The notes beneath the pieces are model-generated. The model was not told the DNA's origin, searched no databases, and was given only the letters and a program-made list of their open reading frames with translations. A stretch of DNA of 64,000 bases, from contig DASSTE010000047.1 in the NCBI GenBank assembly GCA_035708085.1, forward strand, positions 62,001-126,000. The letters run 5' to 3'. The position numbers and the translations under genes are program-made. The DNA comes from DASSBR01 sp035708085 (GTDB taxonomy: Bacteria > Pseudomonadota > Gammaproteobacteria > Natronospirales > DASSBR01). Within the stretch, counting starts at the first letter, position 1; every line of letters begins with the position of its first letter. Positions 25,423 to 33,757 of this stretch are shown here, piece after piece.

Positions 25423-26711
25423 GAGTCGTTACTCCTGAGTCTCTTGAGTTCGTCTGCCAAGCAGTCAATCAGCGCCGTCCAGGCGACCGGCCGCTGCGCC
25501 TCGTCCGTGCGCAGCGGCTTGAGCGTCGCCGATTCATTTGCTACTTCGTCGTCGCCGAGTATCAGCGCAAACCCTGCGCCGCTGCGATCGGCCTTCTTGA
25601 GCTGCGACTTGAAGGAGCCGCCGCCGCAATTCAGTATCAGCGCGAGATCCGGCACCGCATCGCGCAACTGCGCCGCCAGCTTGAAACCGGCGCGTTCGGC
25701 TGCCTCGCCAACTCGCACGAGATAGACGTCCGGCGTGCGCGGCGGCGTCTCGACGCCCTCTTCGGCCAGCAGCGCAATCAGCCGCTCGACGCCGAGCGCC
25801 CAGCCGATCGCGGGCGTCGGCCGGCCGCCGAGTTGCTCGACGAGCGCATCATAGCGGCCGCCGGAGCAGATCGCATCCTGGGCGCCGAGGCGGTCCGTCA
25901 CCCACTCGAACACGGTGCGGCTGTAGTAGTCGAGCCCGCGTACCAGGCGCGGGTTGATGTCGTAGGCGACGCCGATCTCATCCAACAGACCGCACAGCGC
26001 GTCGAAGTGCTCCCGCGATTCGCTGTCGAGATGTTCCTGCAGGCTGGGGGCGGCGGCGATCAACGGCGCGAGCGCCGGATCCTTGCTGTCCAGCAGCCGC
26101 AGCGGATTGATCTCCAGGCGCCTTTGCGCGTCCGCATCCAGCTTGTCGCGATGATCGCCGAAATACTCGACCAGCACGTCGCGATAAGCGGCGCGCGCTT
26201 CGCCCGTGCCGAGCGAGTTCAGCTGCAGGCGCGCGTGGCGGATGCCGAGCCGCGCCCACATGCGCGCCGACATCGCGATCAACTCGGCATCGATGTCCGG
26301 TCCTTCGAACCCGTAGGCCTCGGCGCCGATCTGGTAGAACTGGCGATAGCGTCCCTTCTGCGGCCGCTCGTGGCGGAACATCGGCCCCGCGTACCAGAGC
26401 CGCTGCGTCTGGTTGTAGGTCAGGCCGTGCGTCAGGGCCGCGCGTACGCAGCCCGCGGTTGCTTCCGGGCGCAAGCTCAACGACGCGCCATTGCGATCCT
26501 CGAAGGTGTACATCTCCTTCGAGACGATATCGGTCGCCGCGCCAATCGAACGCGCGAACAATTCCGTACTTTCGACCACCGGCACGCGGATCTCGCGGTA
26601 GCCGTGGTTTTCGAGCACTGCGCGAATCGTGTCCTCGACGTACTGCCAGACGTGGCTTTCGTCCGGCAGAATGTCATTCATGCCGCGGACGGGTTGGATG
26701 CGTTCAGTCAT
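25419..26711 (-). CDS. hisS: Histidyl-tRNA synthetase
   Basis: 430 residues, class II synthetase. Motif 2 region LRPEATAGCVRAALTHG and FRHERPQKGRYRQFYQIG, the histidine-specific loop LVRGLDYYSRTVFEW, and motif 3 AIGWALGVERLIALL are intact, followed by the HGTP anticodon-binding domain. The N-terminus IQPVRGMNDILPDE is typical. Its start lies immediately next to the rodZ stop (26712), with no ispG gene between them, unlike the common rodZ-ispG-hisS order. Confidence 0.97.
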   Translation of the reverse strand: MTERIQPVRGMNDILPDESHVWQYVEDTIRAVLENHGYREIRVPVVESTELFARSIGAATDIVSKEMYTFEDRNGASLSLRPEATAGCVRAALTHGLTYNQTQRLWYAGPMFRHERPQKGRYRQFYQIGAEAYGFEGPDIDAELIAMSARMWARLGIRHARLQLNSLGTGEARAAYRDVLVEYFGDHRDKLDADAQRRLEINPLRLLDSKDPALAPLIAAAPSLQEHLDSESREHFDALCGLLDEIGVAYDINPRLVRGLDYYSRTVFEWVTDRLGAQDAICSGGRYDALVEQLGGRPTPAIGWALGVERLIALLAEEGVETPPRTPDVYLVRVGEAAERAGFKLAAQLRDAVPDLALILNCGGGSFKSQLKKADRSGAGFALILGDDEVANESATLKPLRTDEAQRPVAWTALIDCLADELKRLRSNDS

Positions 26712-27743
26712 TCAGGGAGAGGATGGATTGTCGGCAAACGGGGGATTGTCGCCGAGCTTGCGAATCGTGAATCGCGCGGTATCGTCGGAGCGTGTGTATT
26801 CCTTGGTATCGATGACGTTGCCGGCAGTCAGCACGCGCACGTTCGGCGCGTTGCCGAGAAACACGTGCAGTGGCGGCTCGCCGTTCAGGTACAGTGTCTG
26901 GCCCCCGTGCGCGAGGCCGTAGTACAGCCGCTTGCCATTGGCATCGTCAACTTCGACCCACGAATCGCCGGTCAGCCGCAACGCGAGCGGCAGACCGTTG
27001 GGCACGTCCGCCGCCGGGACTTGCGCCTTCTTGTTCTCCGGCGTCGGCGTGACCGCCGCCGTCGCCGGCTGCTTCGCGGCTGGAGGCTGCGTTACCGCGT
27101 TTGTTGACTTGCCGGCGGCGCTGCCGGCGATCGTCGGTGGCGCCTGCGTCGCCGGCTGACCGACGCCGGCCCGGGCACCTTGCGCGGCAGCCGTCTTCGA
27201 CTGCGCCAGCGGCACGACGGCATGACTTTGCGCCGCCGGCGCCGCGTTGAGTGTCGATGGCAGCGGTTGCACCGTCCCGCCCTGTTGCGGCTGGTGCGCG
27301 ATCTGCCGCAGACCGGACAGCTCGTGGTTCTGATACAGCCACCAGCCGATTGCAGCAACGATCAGCGCCAGCACCAGCCAGGCGATCCGTGAACCCCAGC
27401 CGCTGCTTTCGTCCATCCTGACGCCGTGATGCACCTGCGTCTGCAATGCCGGCGCGGCGCCCCTTTCCAGCGCCTCGTAATCGGCCACAATGGCAACCGG
27501 ATCAAGCTTCACCAGGCGCGCGTAATTGCGCAGGTGACCCTTAACGAAAATCGGCGCGCCGAGCGAGTCGAAGTCGCCGGCTTCAAGTGCAATCACAACC
27601 GACTGATCGAGATTCAGCGACTGCGCGATCTGCGCCTCGCTCAAGCCGACGCGTTCACGGCCGGCACGCAGGCGCTGGCCGATCGGCAGCGACTCGACGC
27701 CGCCGTTGTCCTCGGGTGCGCGTTCGGGTTCGTCAGCCGCCAT
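26712..27743 (-). CDS. rodZ: RodZ-like cytoskeletal membrane protein
   Basis: 343 residues. The N-terminal cytoplasmic HTH_25 domain (about 20-90) contains GQRLRAGRERVGLSEAQIAQ and the conserved FVKGHLRNYA. A single membrane segment lies at about 120-137 (IAWLVLALIVAAIGWWLY). After a long Ala/Pro/Gln-rich periplasmic linker comes a C-terminal DUF4115 beta domain (LRLTGDSWVEVDDANGKRLYYGL). RodZ couples MreB to the cell-wall elongation machinery and helps set rod shape. It overlaps the pilF stop by 11 nt and abuts hisS. Confidence 0.93.
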   Translation of the reverse strand: MAADEPERAPEDNGGVESLPIGQRLRAGRERVGLSEAQIAQSLNLDQSVVIALEAGDFDSLGAPIFVKGHLRNYARLVKLDPVAIVADYEALERGAAPALQTQVHHGVRMDESSGWGSRIAWLVLALIVAAIGWWLYQNHELSGLRQIAHQPQQGGTVQPLPSTLNAAPAAQSHAVVPLAQSKTAAAQGARAGVGQPATQAPPTIAGSAAGKSTNAVTQPPAAKQPATAAVTPTPENKKAQVPAADVPNGLPLALRLTGDSWVEVDDANGKRLYYGLAHGGQTLYLNGEPPLHVFLGNAPNVRVLTAGNVIDTKEYTRSDDTARFTIRKLGDNPPFADNPSSP

Positions 27744-28500
27744 TGCCGGTCATTTTCCGTGCCAGACGCGCTTCGGCCGAGCGCGGGAATTTCGCAATCA
27801 GTTCACCCGCGAATTTCCGCGCCTGATCCTGATCGCCCAGCGCCCGCTCGTTGCGCGCGGCGAGCCACAATACCTCGGCGTGCGGCTGCCGGTTGTGCGC
27901 CATGAATCGCTGCAGGAAGGCGCGCGCACGCAAGTGCTTGCCTTCATCGAAGCTCAGCCGGGCGAGCTGCCACAGCGCGTCGGGATAATCCGGTTGCGCC
28001 TTCAGCGCCTGGCGGAAATCGGCCTCGGCACGGGTCTGCTTGCCGATCTTGAGCAGACAGACGCCGGCATTGGTGTAGGCCGCTTCCGGCGTGTCGTAAT
28101 CGGGATTGGCCGCCGCGGCGAGAAAATACTTTTCCGACTGGTCGACCTTGTTATGTCGGCACAGAAACACGCCATAGGCGTTCAGCGTTTTCGGGTCGTG
28201 CGGTGCGATATCGAGCGCGCGGCGGTAATGCTGATCGGCAAGTCCGATATCGCCGCGCTTTTCATACACCAGCGCAATGGCCGTATGGGCCTCGGCCAGG
28301 TTCGGGTCCTGCTTCAACGCCCGCTGCAGTTTCTTGAGCGCGAGATCAAGCCGACCCTGTTGCATGTAGGCCACGCCCAACTGGACGTTGTACTTCGCCG
28401 CCAGCTTCGGCTGCGCCTGGGACTGCGGCGTGCCCGTGCTGACGCAACCGGCGAGCAGCCAGGCAGCCGCTATTGCCATGCCGATCGATAACGTTTTCAT
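27733..28500 (-). CDS. pilF: Type IV pilus biogenesis lipoprotein PilF/PilW
   Basis: 255 residues. A signal peptide with lipobox LAGC (about 16-19) is followed by about six TPR motifs (e.g. AAKYNVQLGVAYMQQGRLDL, DQHYRRALDIAPHDPKTLNAYG). PilF is the outer-membrane pilotin that multimerises and localises the PilQ secretin. Its place between rlmN and rodZ is the standard one. It overlaps rlmN by 4 nt and rodZ by 11 nt. No other type IV pilus genes are in the window. Confidence 0.93.
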   Translation of the reverse strand: MKTLSIGMAIAAAWLLAGCVSTGTPQSQAQPKLAAKYNVQLGVAYMQQGRLDLALKKLQRALKQDPNLAEAHTAIALVYEKRGDIGLADQHYRRALDIAPHDPKTLNAYGVFLCRHNKVDQSEKYFLAAAANPDYDTPEAAYTNAGVCLLKIGKQTRAEADFRQALKAQPDYPDALWQLARLSFDEGKHLRARAFLQRFMAHNRQPHAEVLWLAARNERALGDQDQARKFAGELIAKFPRSAEARLARKMTGNGG

Positions 28501-29603
28501 GCGCCCGCCCCCACCGCTGCAGCCAGATGCCGTTCCCGTCGTCGGCTCTTGTCGTCGACGCGGCCGGCCAACTGACCGCAGGCGGCGTCAATGTCGTCGC
28601 CGCGCGTGCGCCGCGTGATCGTCAATATGCCGCGTGCCATCAGCACGTCACGGAACCGGTCGATGACCGGCCGCGGCGAGCGCTTATAGCGCGTCTCCGG
28701 GAACGGGTTGAACGGAATCAGGTTGACCTTGCAAGGCAGGCCTGCCAGCAACGCGGCCAGTTCCTGCGCGTGGCGCTCGCTGTCGTTGACGCCGTCGAGC
28801 ATCACGTATTCGATGGTCACGTGGCGGTGCGGCTGCGCGGCGACGTAGCGATGCGCAGCGGCCATCAGCTCGGCAATCGGATGTTTCTTGTTGATCGGCA
28901 CCAACTCGTCGCGCAGTGCGTCGTTGGGCGCGTGAAGCGACAGCGCCAGCGCCACATCGCAATCGTTCGTGAGTCGGTCGAGTGCCGGCACGAGACCGGA
29001 TGTGCTGACCGTCACGCGGCGCTTTGACAGGCCGTAGCCCAGATCGTCGAGCAGAATGCGCAGCGCCGGCACCAGCCGCCGGTAATTGGCAAGCGGTTCG
29101 CCCATCCCCATGAAAACGATGTTGGTCACCGGCCAGCCGCCATCGGGCCTGCGCCCCAGCAGCCGGTTCGCGGTCCAGACCTGGCCGATGATTTCGGCCG
29201 TCTCCAGGTTGCGGTTGAAACCCTGCTGGGCAGTTGAGCAGAACGCGCAGTCGAGCGCGCAACCGACCTGCGAGGAAATGCACAGCGTGCCGCGATCCGG
29301 CTCCGGGATGAAGACCGTCTCGATGCCGTTGGTTGCATCCATCGCGAACAGCCATTTATGCGTGCCGTCGTCGGAGCGCTGTTCGGAGGCAACTTCGAGT
29401 CCGCGGATTTCGGCGCAGTCGGCCAGCTTCGCGCGCAGCGCCTTGCCAACGTCCGTCATCGCCTCGAAGTCATCGACGCCGCGGTCGTACATCCACTTCA
29501 TGACCTGGCGCGCGCGAAACGGCTTCTCGCCCAGCGTGACGAAAAACGCCTCCAGCCCATTGCGATCCAGGCCGAGCAGATTGGTTTTGGCGTCGAGCGT
29601 CAT
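28497..29603 (-). CDS. rlmN: Dual-specificity 23S rRNA/tRNA adenine C2 methyltransferase RlmN
   Basis: 368 residues from the ATG at 29603; an ORF start at 29684 would overlap ndk. Radical SAM enzyme methylating A2503 of 23S rRNA and A37 of some tRNAs. The Fe-S motif CALDCAFC gives C115, C119 and C122. The GMGEPLANY motif and the C-terminal methyl-carrier Cys region (GDDIDAACGQL) are present. The start is 8 nt after the ndk stop, with no strong SD, so translation may depend on ndk. Confidence 0.96.
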   Translation of the reverse strand: MTLDAKTNLLGLDRNGLEAFFVTLGEKPFRARQVMKWMYDRGVDDFEAMTDVGKALRAKLADCAEIRGLEVASEQRSDDGTHKWLFAMDATNGIETVFIPEPDRGTLCISSQVGCALDCAFCSTAQQGFNRNLETAEIIGQVWTANRLLGRRPDGGWPVTNIVFMGMGEPLANYRRLVPALRILLDDLGYGLSKRRVTVSTSGLVPALDRLTNDCDVALALSLHAPNDALRDELVPINKKHPIAELMAAAHRYVAAQPHRHVTIEYVMLDGVNDSERHAQELAALLAGLPCKVNLIPFNPFPETRYKRSPRPVIDRFRDVLMARGILTITRRTRGDDIDAACGQLAGRVDDKSRRRERHLAAAVGAGA

Positions 29604-29610
29604 TCGGGAG

Positions 29611-30042
29611 TCAGCGCGTGCGGGCGCAAATCTCCGTTTCGGCGAAGAAGAAGGCGATTTCCGTGCGAGCGGTTTCCGGACCATCGGATCCGTGAACGAC
29701 GTTCTCGTCGATCGTATTGGCGAAATCGGCGCGAATCGTGCCGGCGTCGGCCTCCTCCGGATTGGTCGCCCCCATCACCTCGCGGTTTTTCGCGATTGCG
29801 TTGTCGCCTTCCAGCACCTGCACAATGACCGGCCCCGAGGTCATGAACTCGACCAGCGCGGTGAAGAACGGGCGCTCCTTGTGCACGGCGTAAAAGTGCT
29901 CGGCCTCGCGACGCGACAGGTGCAGCATTTTCGCCGCGACGATCCTCAAACCGTTCTTTTCGAAGCGCGAATACACCTCGCCGATAATGTTCTTGGCGAC
30001 GCCGTCCGGCTTGATGATCGACAGGGTCCGTTCGATGGCCAT
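29611..30042 (-). CDS. ndk: Nucleoside diphosphate kinase
   Basis: 143 residues, the usual length. Transfers the terminal phosphate between nucleoside tri- and diphosphates. Active-site H117 lies in NVVHGSD; the N-terminus ERTLSIIKPDGV and the Kpn-loop region EFMTSGPVIVQVLEG are intact. It lies between iscA and rlmN. The 126-nt gap upstream (30043-30168) shows no gene; a TTTAAT hexamer on the minus strand there could belong to an ndk promoter. Confidence 0.98.
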   Translation of the reverse strand: MAIERTLSIIKPDGVAKNIIGEVYSRFEKNGLRIVAAKMLHLSRREAEHFYAVHKERPFFTALVEFMTSGPVIVQVLEGDNAIAKNREVMGATNPEEADAGTIRADFANTIDENVVHGSDGPETARTEIAFFFAETEICARTR

Positions 30043-30168
30043 GAATGCTCCCGTTGGGAATGATGGGGAAAACCCGCGGATGCGGTCGAAATTAAACGTT
30101 CAAGTTTACTGACGCGCAGGCCGGCTGGCAAACGCTTTCGGGTAGTTTTCGCGCAAGTCCGCGCAAAA

Positions 30169-30492
30169 TCAGACGCTGAAGCTTTCCCCGCAGCCGCATT
30201 CGTCCTTGACGTTCGGGTTGTGGAATTTGAACGCCTGATTGAGACCTTCGCGTACGAAATCGACTTCGACGCCCTCCAGCATCGGCAGGCTCTTCCGGTC
30301 GACGACGATGCGCACGCCCCGCTCTTCGAAAACGGCGTCGTCGGCGCGGGTTTCGTGCGCATAGTCGATCGCGTAGGCAAACCCGGAGCAGCCGGTTTTG
30401 CGCACGCCGAGACGCAACCCGACGGCCTCGGGCCGGCCGGCGATGTAGTTGCGGACGCGCTCCGCGGCGGATTCGGTTAATGTGATGGCCAT
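30169..30492 (-). CDS. iscA: A-type Fe-S cluster carrier IscA/ErpA
   Basis: 107 residues. The three cluster-binding cysteines are C35 (KTGCSGFAY) and C99/C101 in the CGCG end motif. A-type carriers pass Fe-S clusters from the scaffold to target proteins. It starts 8 nt after the IscU-like gene, in the order iscS, iscU-like, iscA. hscBA, fdx and iscR are not present, so this is a reduced Isc locus. Confidence 0.94.
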   Translation of the reverse strand: MAITLTESAAERVRNYIAGRPEAVGLRLGVRKTGCSGFAYAIDYAHETRADDAVFEERGVRIVVDRKSLPMLEGVEVDFVREGLNQAFKFHNPNVKDECGCGESFSV

Positions 30493-30500
30493 CGTCTCTG

Positions 30501-30857
30501 TTACCTCTGCTCCAGCGCCGCCCGCATCGCATCCTCGACGATCAGCGCGACGCCGGTCTGCTCGACCGGGAATTCAAGCGCCTCCGCCAGCTCGCGGCCA
30601 GGCGGCAGCGCGTCCGCTTCAGCCGGGCGGCCGATGATCGATTCGGCTGCCAGCGAACACGCCGCGATCGCGTACGGGGAGCCGTACACGTGGTAGCCGG
30701 CGTCGGCGATGCGGCCGTCCGCAACCGCGACCTGAAACCGCACCAAGGTCCCCTGGCGCCGCGACCCGGCCGTGCCGGTGCGGACATTCGGCCCATCGAG
30801 CGGAACCGCATGCCGCGGCTGCCGGAAATGCGCCAGAACCTGTTCGCTATAGGCCAT
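30501..30857 (-). CDS. IscU-like protein lacking all cluster ligands
   Basis: 118 residues, collinear with IscU over its whole length (MAYSEQVLAHFRQPRH; YHVYGSPYAIAACSLAAESIIG; VEDAMRAALEQ). By hand alignment with E. coli IscU, every metal ligand is replaced: C37 by Q35, D39 by T37, C63 by S60, H105 by G102 and C106 by V103. The one Cys (C67) is at a different position. The reading frame is intact and tightly spaced between iscS (31 nt) and iscA (8 nt), so it does not look like a decaying pseudogene. It cannot be a classical scaffold; a regulatory or docking role at IscS is possible. Confidence 0.85.
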   Translation of the reverse strand: MAYSEQVLAHFRQPRHAVPLDGPNVRTGTAGSRRQGTLVRFQVAVADGRIADAGYHVYGSPYAIAACSLAAESIIGRPAEADALPPGRELAEALEFPVEQTGVALIVEDAMRAALEQR

Positions 30858-30888
30858 GGCGACCGCAAGTCCTTATTTTAACAAACTT

Positions 30889-32061
30889 TTACGCTTGTTC
30901 GGCGAGCGGCGACAGCGCCCGGAGATCCGCCACTGCCTTGCCGACGATGCCGATCGCCGCATCGACGTCGGCCTCGGTCGAGAAGCGGCCGAGACTGAAC
31001 CGCAAGCTGCTCTCGGCGAGCGCGGAATCCCGCCCCAGCGCGCGCAGCACGTAGGATGGCTGCCGCTTCGCCGAACTGCACGCCGAACCGGTGGATACGG
31101 CGAGGCCGGTCAGCGCCAGCAGCAGGCTCTCGCCCTCGACGCCGTCGAAGCTGACATTGAGAATGCCGCAGACGCGCTGCGTTGGATGGCCGTTGATCTG
31201 CGTGCCCGGCAACCTTGAAAGCCCCGCCCACAGGCGCTCACGCAGCGCGGCGATGTGTGCGGCTTCGGCATCGAGATCGGCCGCCGCCAGCGCACAGGCC
31301 GCGCCCATGCCGACGATCTGGTGGGTCGCCAGCGTGCCGGAACGCATGCCGCGCTCCTGACCGCCGCCGAACATGATCGGCGCGATTCGTGTCTGCGGGC
31401 GCTGCTGCACATACAGCGCGCCGGCGCCTTTCGGCCCGTAAATCTTGTGCGCGGAGAACGACATCAGGTCGACCGGCAATTCCGCGAGGTTGATCGCCAG
31501 CTTGCCGAGGCTTTGCGCGCCGTCGACGTGCATCAGGATGTCGCGCTCGCGGGCCGCGGCGCCGATCGCAGCAATATCGTTATACACGCCGATTTCGTTA
31601 TTCACGTGCATCACTGAGCACAGCACCGTGTCGTCCCGAAATGCCGCCGCGAACCGCTCCGGCTCCAGCACGCCGTCCGGATTCGGCTCAATGTAGGTGA
31701 TCTCGTAGCCGCGGCGCTCAAGCGCGCGGCAGGTATCCAGCACCGCGGCATGCTCAATCCGCGAGGTGACGATGTGGCGGCCGTCATGTGCTGCTGCGAC
31801 GCCGCGCAACGCGAGATTGATGGACTCGGTCGCGCCGGACGTGAAAATGATTTCCGGCGGCGTCGCGCCGATCAGCGCTGCGACTTCGCCGCGCGCCTTT
31901 TCGACCGCCGCGCGCGCCGCGCGACCCGCATCGTGATGAATCGACGCGGGGTTGCCGAACAGCCCGTCGGCGGTCAGGCATTCGGCCATGCGTTCGGCGA
32001 CGCGCGGATCGACCGGCGTGGTCGCTGCATAATCCATGTAGATGATGTCGGATTCCGCCAT
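30889..32061 (-). CDS. iscS: Cysteine desulfurase IscS
   Basis: 390 residues. PLP-dependent enzyme that takes sulfur from cysteine for Fe-S clusters and tRNA thiolation. The PLP lysine K206 (SFSAHKIYGPKG) and persulfide cysteine C328 (STGSACSSAK) have the same numbering as E. coli IscS, and the active loop is of the long group I type. The protein ends shortly after RALSPL, lacking about 14 residues of the E. coli C-terminal tail that takes part in IscU binding. First gene of the isc-like cluster, downstream of trmJ. Confidence 0.96.
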   Translation of the reverse strand: MAESDIIYMDYAATTPVDPRVAERMAECLTADGLFGNPASIHHDAGRAARAAVEKARGEVAALIGATPPEIIFTSGATESINLALRGVAAAHDGRHIVTSRIEHAAVLDTCRALERRGYEITYIEPNPDGVLEPERFAAAFRDDTVLCSVMHVNNEIGVYNDIAAIGAAARERDILMHVDGAQSLGKLAINLAELPVDLMSFSAHKIYGPKGAGALYVQQRPQTRIAPIMFGGGQERGMRSGTLATHQIVGMGAACALAAADLDAEAAHIAALRERLWAGLSRLPGTQINGHPTQRVCGILNVSFDGVEGESLLLALTGLAVSTGSACSSAKRQPSYVLRALGRDSALAESSLRFSLGRFSTEADVDAAIGIVGKAVADLRALSPLAEQA

Positions 32062-32097
32062 TGTTCAGCTCGCATTTGCCTCGGGTTTAACCGCGTA

Positions 32098-32127
32098 ATT
32101 ATACCTGCCAGTCGTCGCGTGCATCAG
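32098..32127 (-). promoter_or_regulatory. Likely promoter of the iscS cluster
   Basis: A perfect TATAAT on the minus strand (32103-32098) overlaps the trmJ stop codon. CTGATG (32127-32122) lies 18 nt upstream as a weak -35. It leaves a leader of about 30 nt before the iscS ATG at 32061. Confidence 0.45.
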
Positions 32128-32881
32128 GCGGCCGGTTTTCGCGCGCCTGCGGCGCGACGGCCGTCAGAATTCCCCGCAGAATGTTGATCTCGTTCTGGTC
32201 CGGCCGCGCGCGATTGAACAAGCGCCGCAGACGGCGCATCAGGTGGCGCGGGTTGTCCGGATCGAGAAAGTCGCTCGCGAGCAAAACGCTTTCGAGATGC
32301 GCATAAAAACGTTCCATCTCGTCGGCGCCCGCCGGCGGCGCTTCTTCATCTTCCGACTCGGGTTCGCCCGTTTCGTTCAACGCGAGCTGCAGCTCGTAAC
32401 ACAGCACCTGCACCGCGGCGGCGAGATTGAGCGAGCTGTAGTCGGGATTGGCGGGAATCGTAACGCGGTAGTGGCAGCGATCCAGATCGCTGTTGGCAAG
32501 ACCGGTCCGCTCGGGGCCGAAAATAAGCGCCACGTCACCCTGCCCCGCCTCGGCGGCAAGCTGTTCCGCCGCCCGGTGCGGCGTGAGCGCCGGCAGATCG
32601 AGCGTGCGCAGACGCGCGGTCGTCCCCATGACCAGTCGGCAATCCGCCAGCGCTTCGTCGAGCGTCGCCACCCGTTGAGCCGCCTCCAGCACGTCGGTTG
32701 CACCGGAGGCGCGGGCCATTGCTTGATCGTCGATCTCGCACTGCGACGCGACCAGCCACAACCGGGAAAGCCCCATCGTCTTCATCGCGCGCGCCGTTGC
32801 GCCGACGTTGCCGGAATGCGTCGTGCCGACCAGCACGATGCGGACCCGGTCCGCCGGATTTGTTATCCTTGCACCTTCCAC
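32099..32881 (-). CDS. trmJ: tRNA (cytidine/uridine-2'-O-)-methyltransferase TrmJ
   Basis: 260 residues, SPOUT-class methyltransferase acting on position 32 of tRNA. Trefoil-knot motifs are present: VLVGTTHSGNVGATARAMK, ALIFGPERTGL and YSSLNLAAAVQVLCYEL. A C-terminal helical extension follows. It starts with GTG at 32881, supported by GAGGTG six nt upstream. suhB is divergent, with 24 nt between the start codons. trmJ next to suhB and iscS is a well-known gammaproteobacterial arrangement, here with no iscR between trmJ and iscS. Confidence 0.95.
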   Translation of the reverse strand: MEGARITNPADRVRIVLVGTTHSGNVGATARAMKTMGLSRLWLVASQCEIDDQAMARASGATDVLEAAQRVATLDEALADCRLVMGTTARLRTLDLPALTPHRAAEQLAAEAGQGDVALIFGPERTGLANSDLDRCHYRVTIPANPDYSSLNLAAAVQVLCYELQLALNETGEPESEDEEAPPAGADEMERFYAHLESVLLASDFLDPDNPRHLMRRLRRLFNRARPDQNEINILRGILTAVAPQARENRPPDARDDWQV

Positions 32882-32905
32882 TATTCACACCTCATTCGGA
32901 ATCCC

Positions 32906-33718
32906 ATGGCCCTCCCGCCATTATTGAATATCGCCGTGCACGCCGCGCGGCGCGCCGGCGACCTGATCGTCCGTCACGTCGACCGCCTCGACAACCTGAA
33001 CGTCGAAGCCAAGGGCCACAATGACTTCGTCAGCGAAGTCGACCGCCTGGCCGAACGCGACATTATAGAAACCATCCATCGCAACCATCCGGATCACGCG
33101 ATCCTCGCGGAGGAAAGTGGCCGCGACGAAGCGGATTCGGAATACGTCTGGGTAATCGATCCGCTCGACGGCACTACCAACTTCCTGCACGGCTTCCCGG
33201 TGTTCGCGGTGTCGATCGCACTCAAAGTGCGCGGTCGGCTCGAACACGGCGTCATCTACGATCCGATGCGCCAGGAACTGTTTACCGCCAGCCGCGGCGG
33301 CGGTGCACAGCTCGACGGCAAGCGCATTCGCGTCGGCAACCGGCGCGCGCTCGACGGCTCGCTCATCGGCACCGGCTTTCCGTTCCGCAACCTCGATCAT
33401 CTCGACGGTTACTTCTCAATGCTGAACACCGTCATCCGCCGTACTGCCGGCGCGCGGCGTGCGGGCGCCGCGGCGCTGGATCTCGCCTACGTCGCGGCAG
33501 GCCGACTGGACGGGTTTTTCGAGCTGGGACTCAAGGAATGGGATGTCGCCGCCGGCACGCTGCTGATCCAGGAAGCCGGCGGCCTCGTCGGCGCGCCGGA
33601 CGGCGGCGCCGAGGTCACCGGGGAAGGCGACATCATGGCCGCAAATCCGCGGTTGTTCAAAGCGATGGCGCAGGCGTTGCGAAACGATTACAGGCGGATA
33701 CGAAATCGTAGCGGTTAG
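32906..33718 (+). CDS. suhB: Inositol-1-monophosphatase family protein SuhB
   Basis: 270 residues from the ATG at 32906; the ORF is open upstream, but that part overlaps trmJ on the other strand. Mg-dependent phosphatase motifs are present: E69 in AEES, the DPLDGTTNF loop (85-93) and WDVAAGTLLIQEAGG. In E. coli SuhB also joins rRNA antitermination complexes. A possible -10 TATCCT (32864-32869) lies inside the start of trmJ. The stop codon is part of an inverted repeat that probably ends the transcript. Confidence 0.95.
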   Translation: MALPPLLNIAVHAARRAGDLIVRHVDRLDNLNVEAKGHNDFVSEVDRLAERDIIETIHRNHPDHAILAEESGRDEADSEYVWVIDPLDGTTNFLHGFPVFAVSIALKVRGRLEHGVIYDPMRQELFTASRGGGAQLDGKRIRVGNRRALDGSLIGTGFPFRNLDHLDGYFSMLNTVIRRTAGARRAGAAALDLAYVAAGRLDGFFELGLKEWDVAAGTLLIQEAGGLVGAPDGGAEVTGEGDIMAANPRLFKAMAQALRNDYRRIRNRSG

Positions 33719-33751
33719 GGGTTAGTGGTTCGGTAGCACCAACTAACCGCT
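33710..33751. terminator. Inverted repeat at the convergent suhB and secF ends
   Basis: AGCGGTTAG (33710-33718, including the suhB stop) pairs perfectly with CTAACCGCT (33743-33751). Inside it GTTAGTGGT can pair with ACCAACTAAC. It is built from GGTTAG-type units like the other gene-end palindromes in this window. It has no U-tract, so terminator function is inferred from position. Confidence 0.5.
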
Positions 33752-33757
33752 CTCTCG

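Noticed and set aside
30501..30857. IscU-like gene as a pseudogene
   Set aside because: The frame is intact, full length, tightly spaced within the operon and keeps many non-ligand IscU positions, so loss of ligands looks selective rather than decay.
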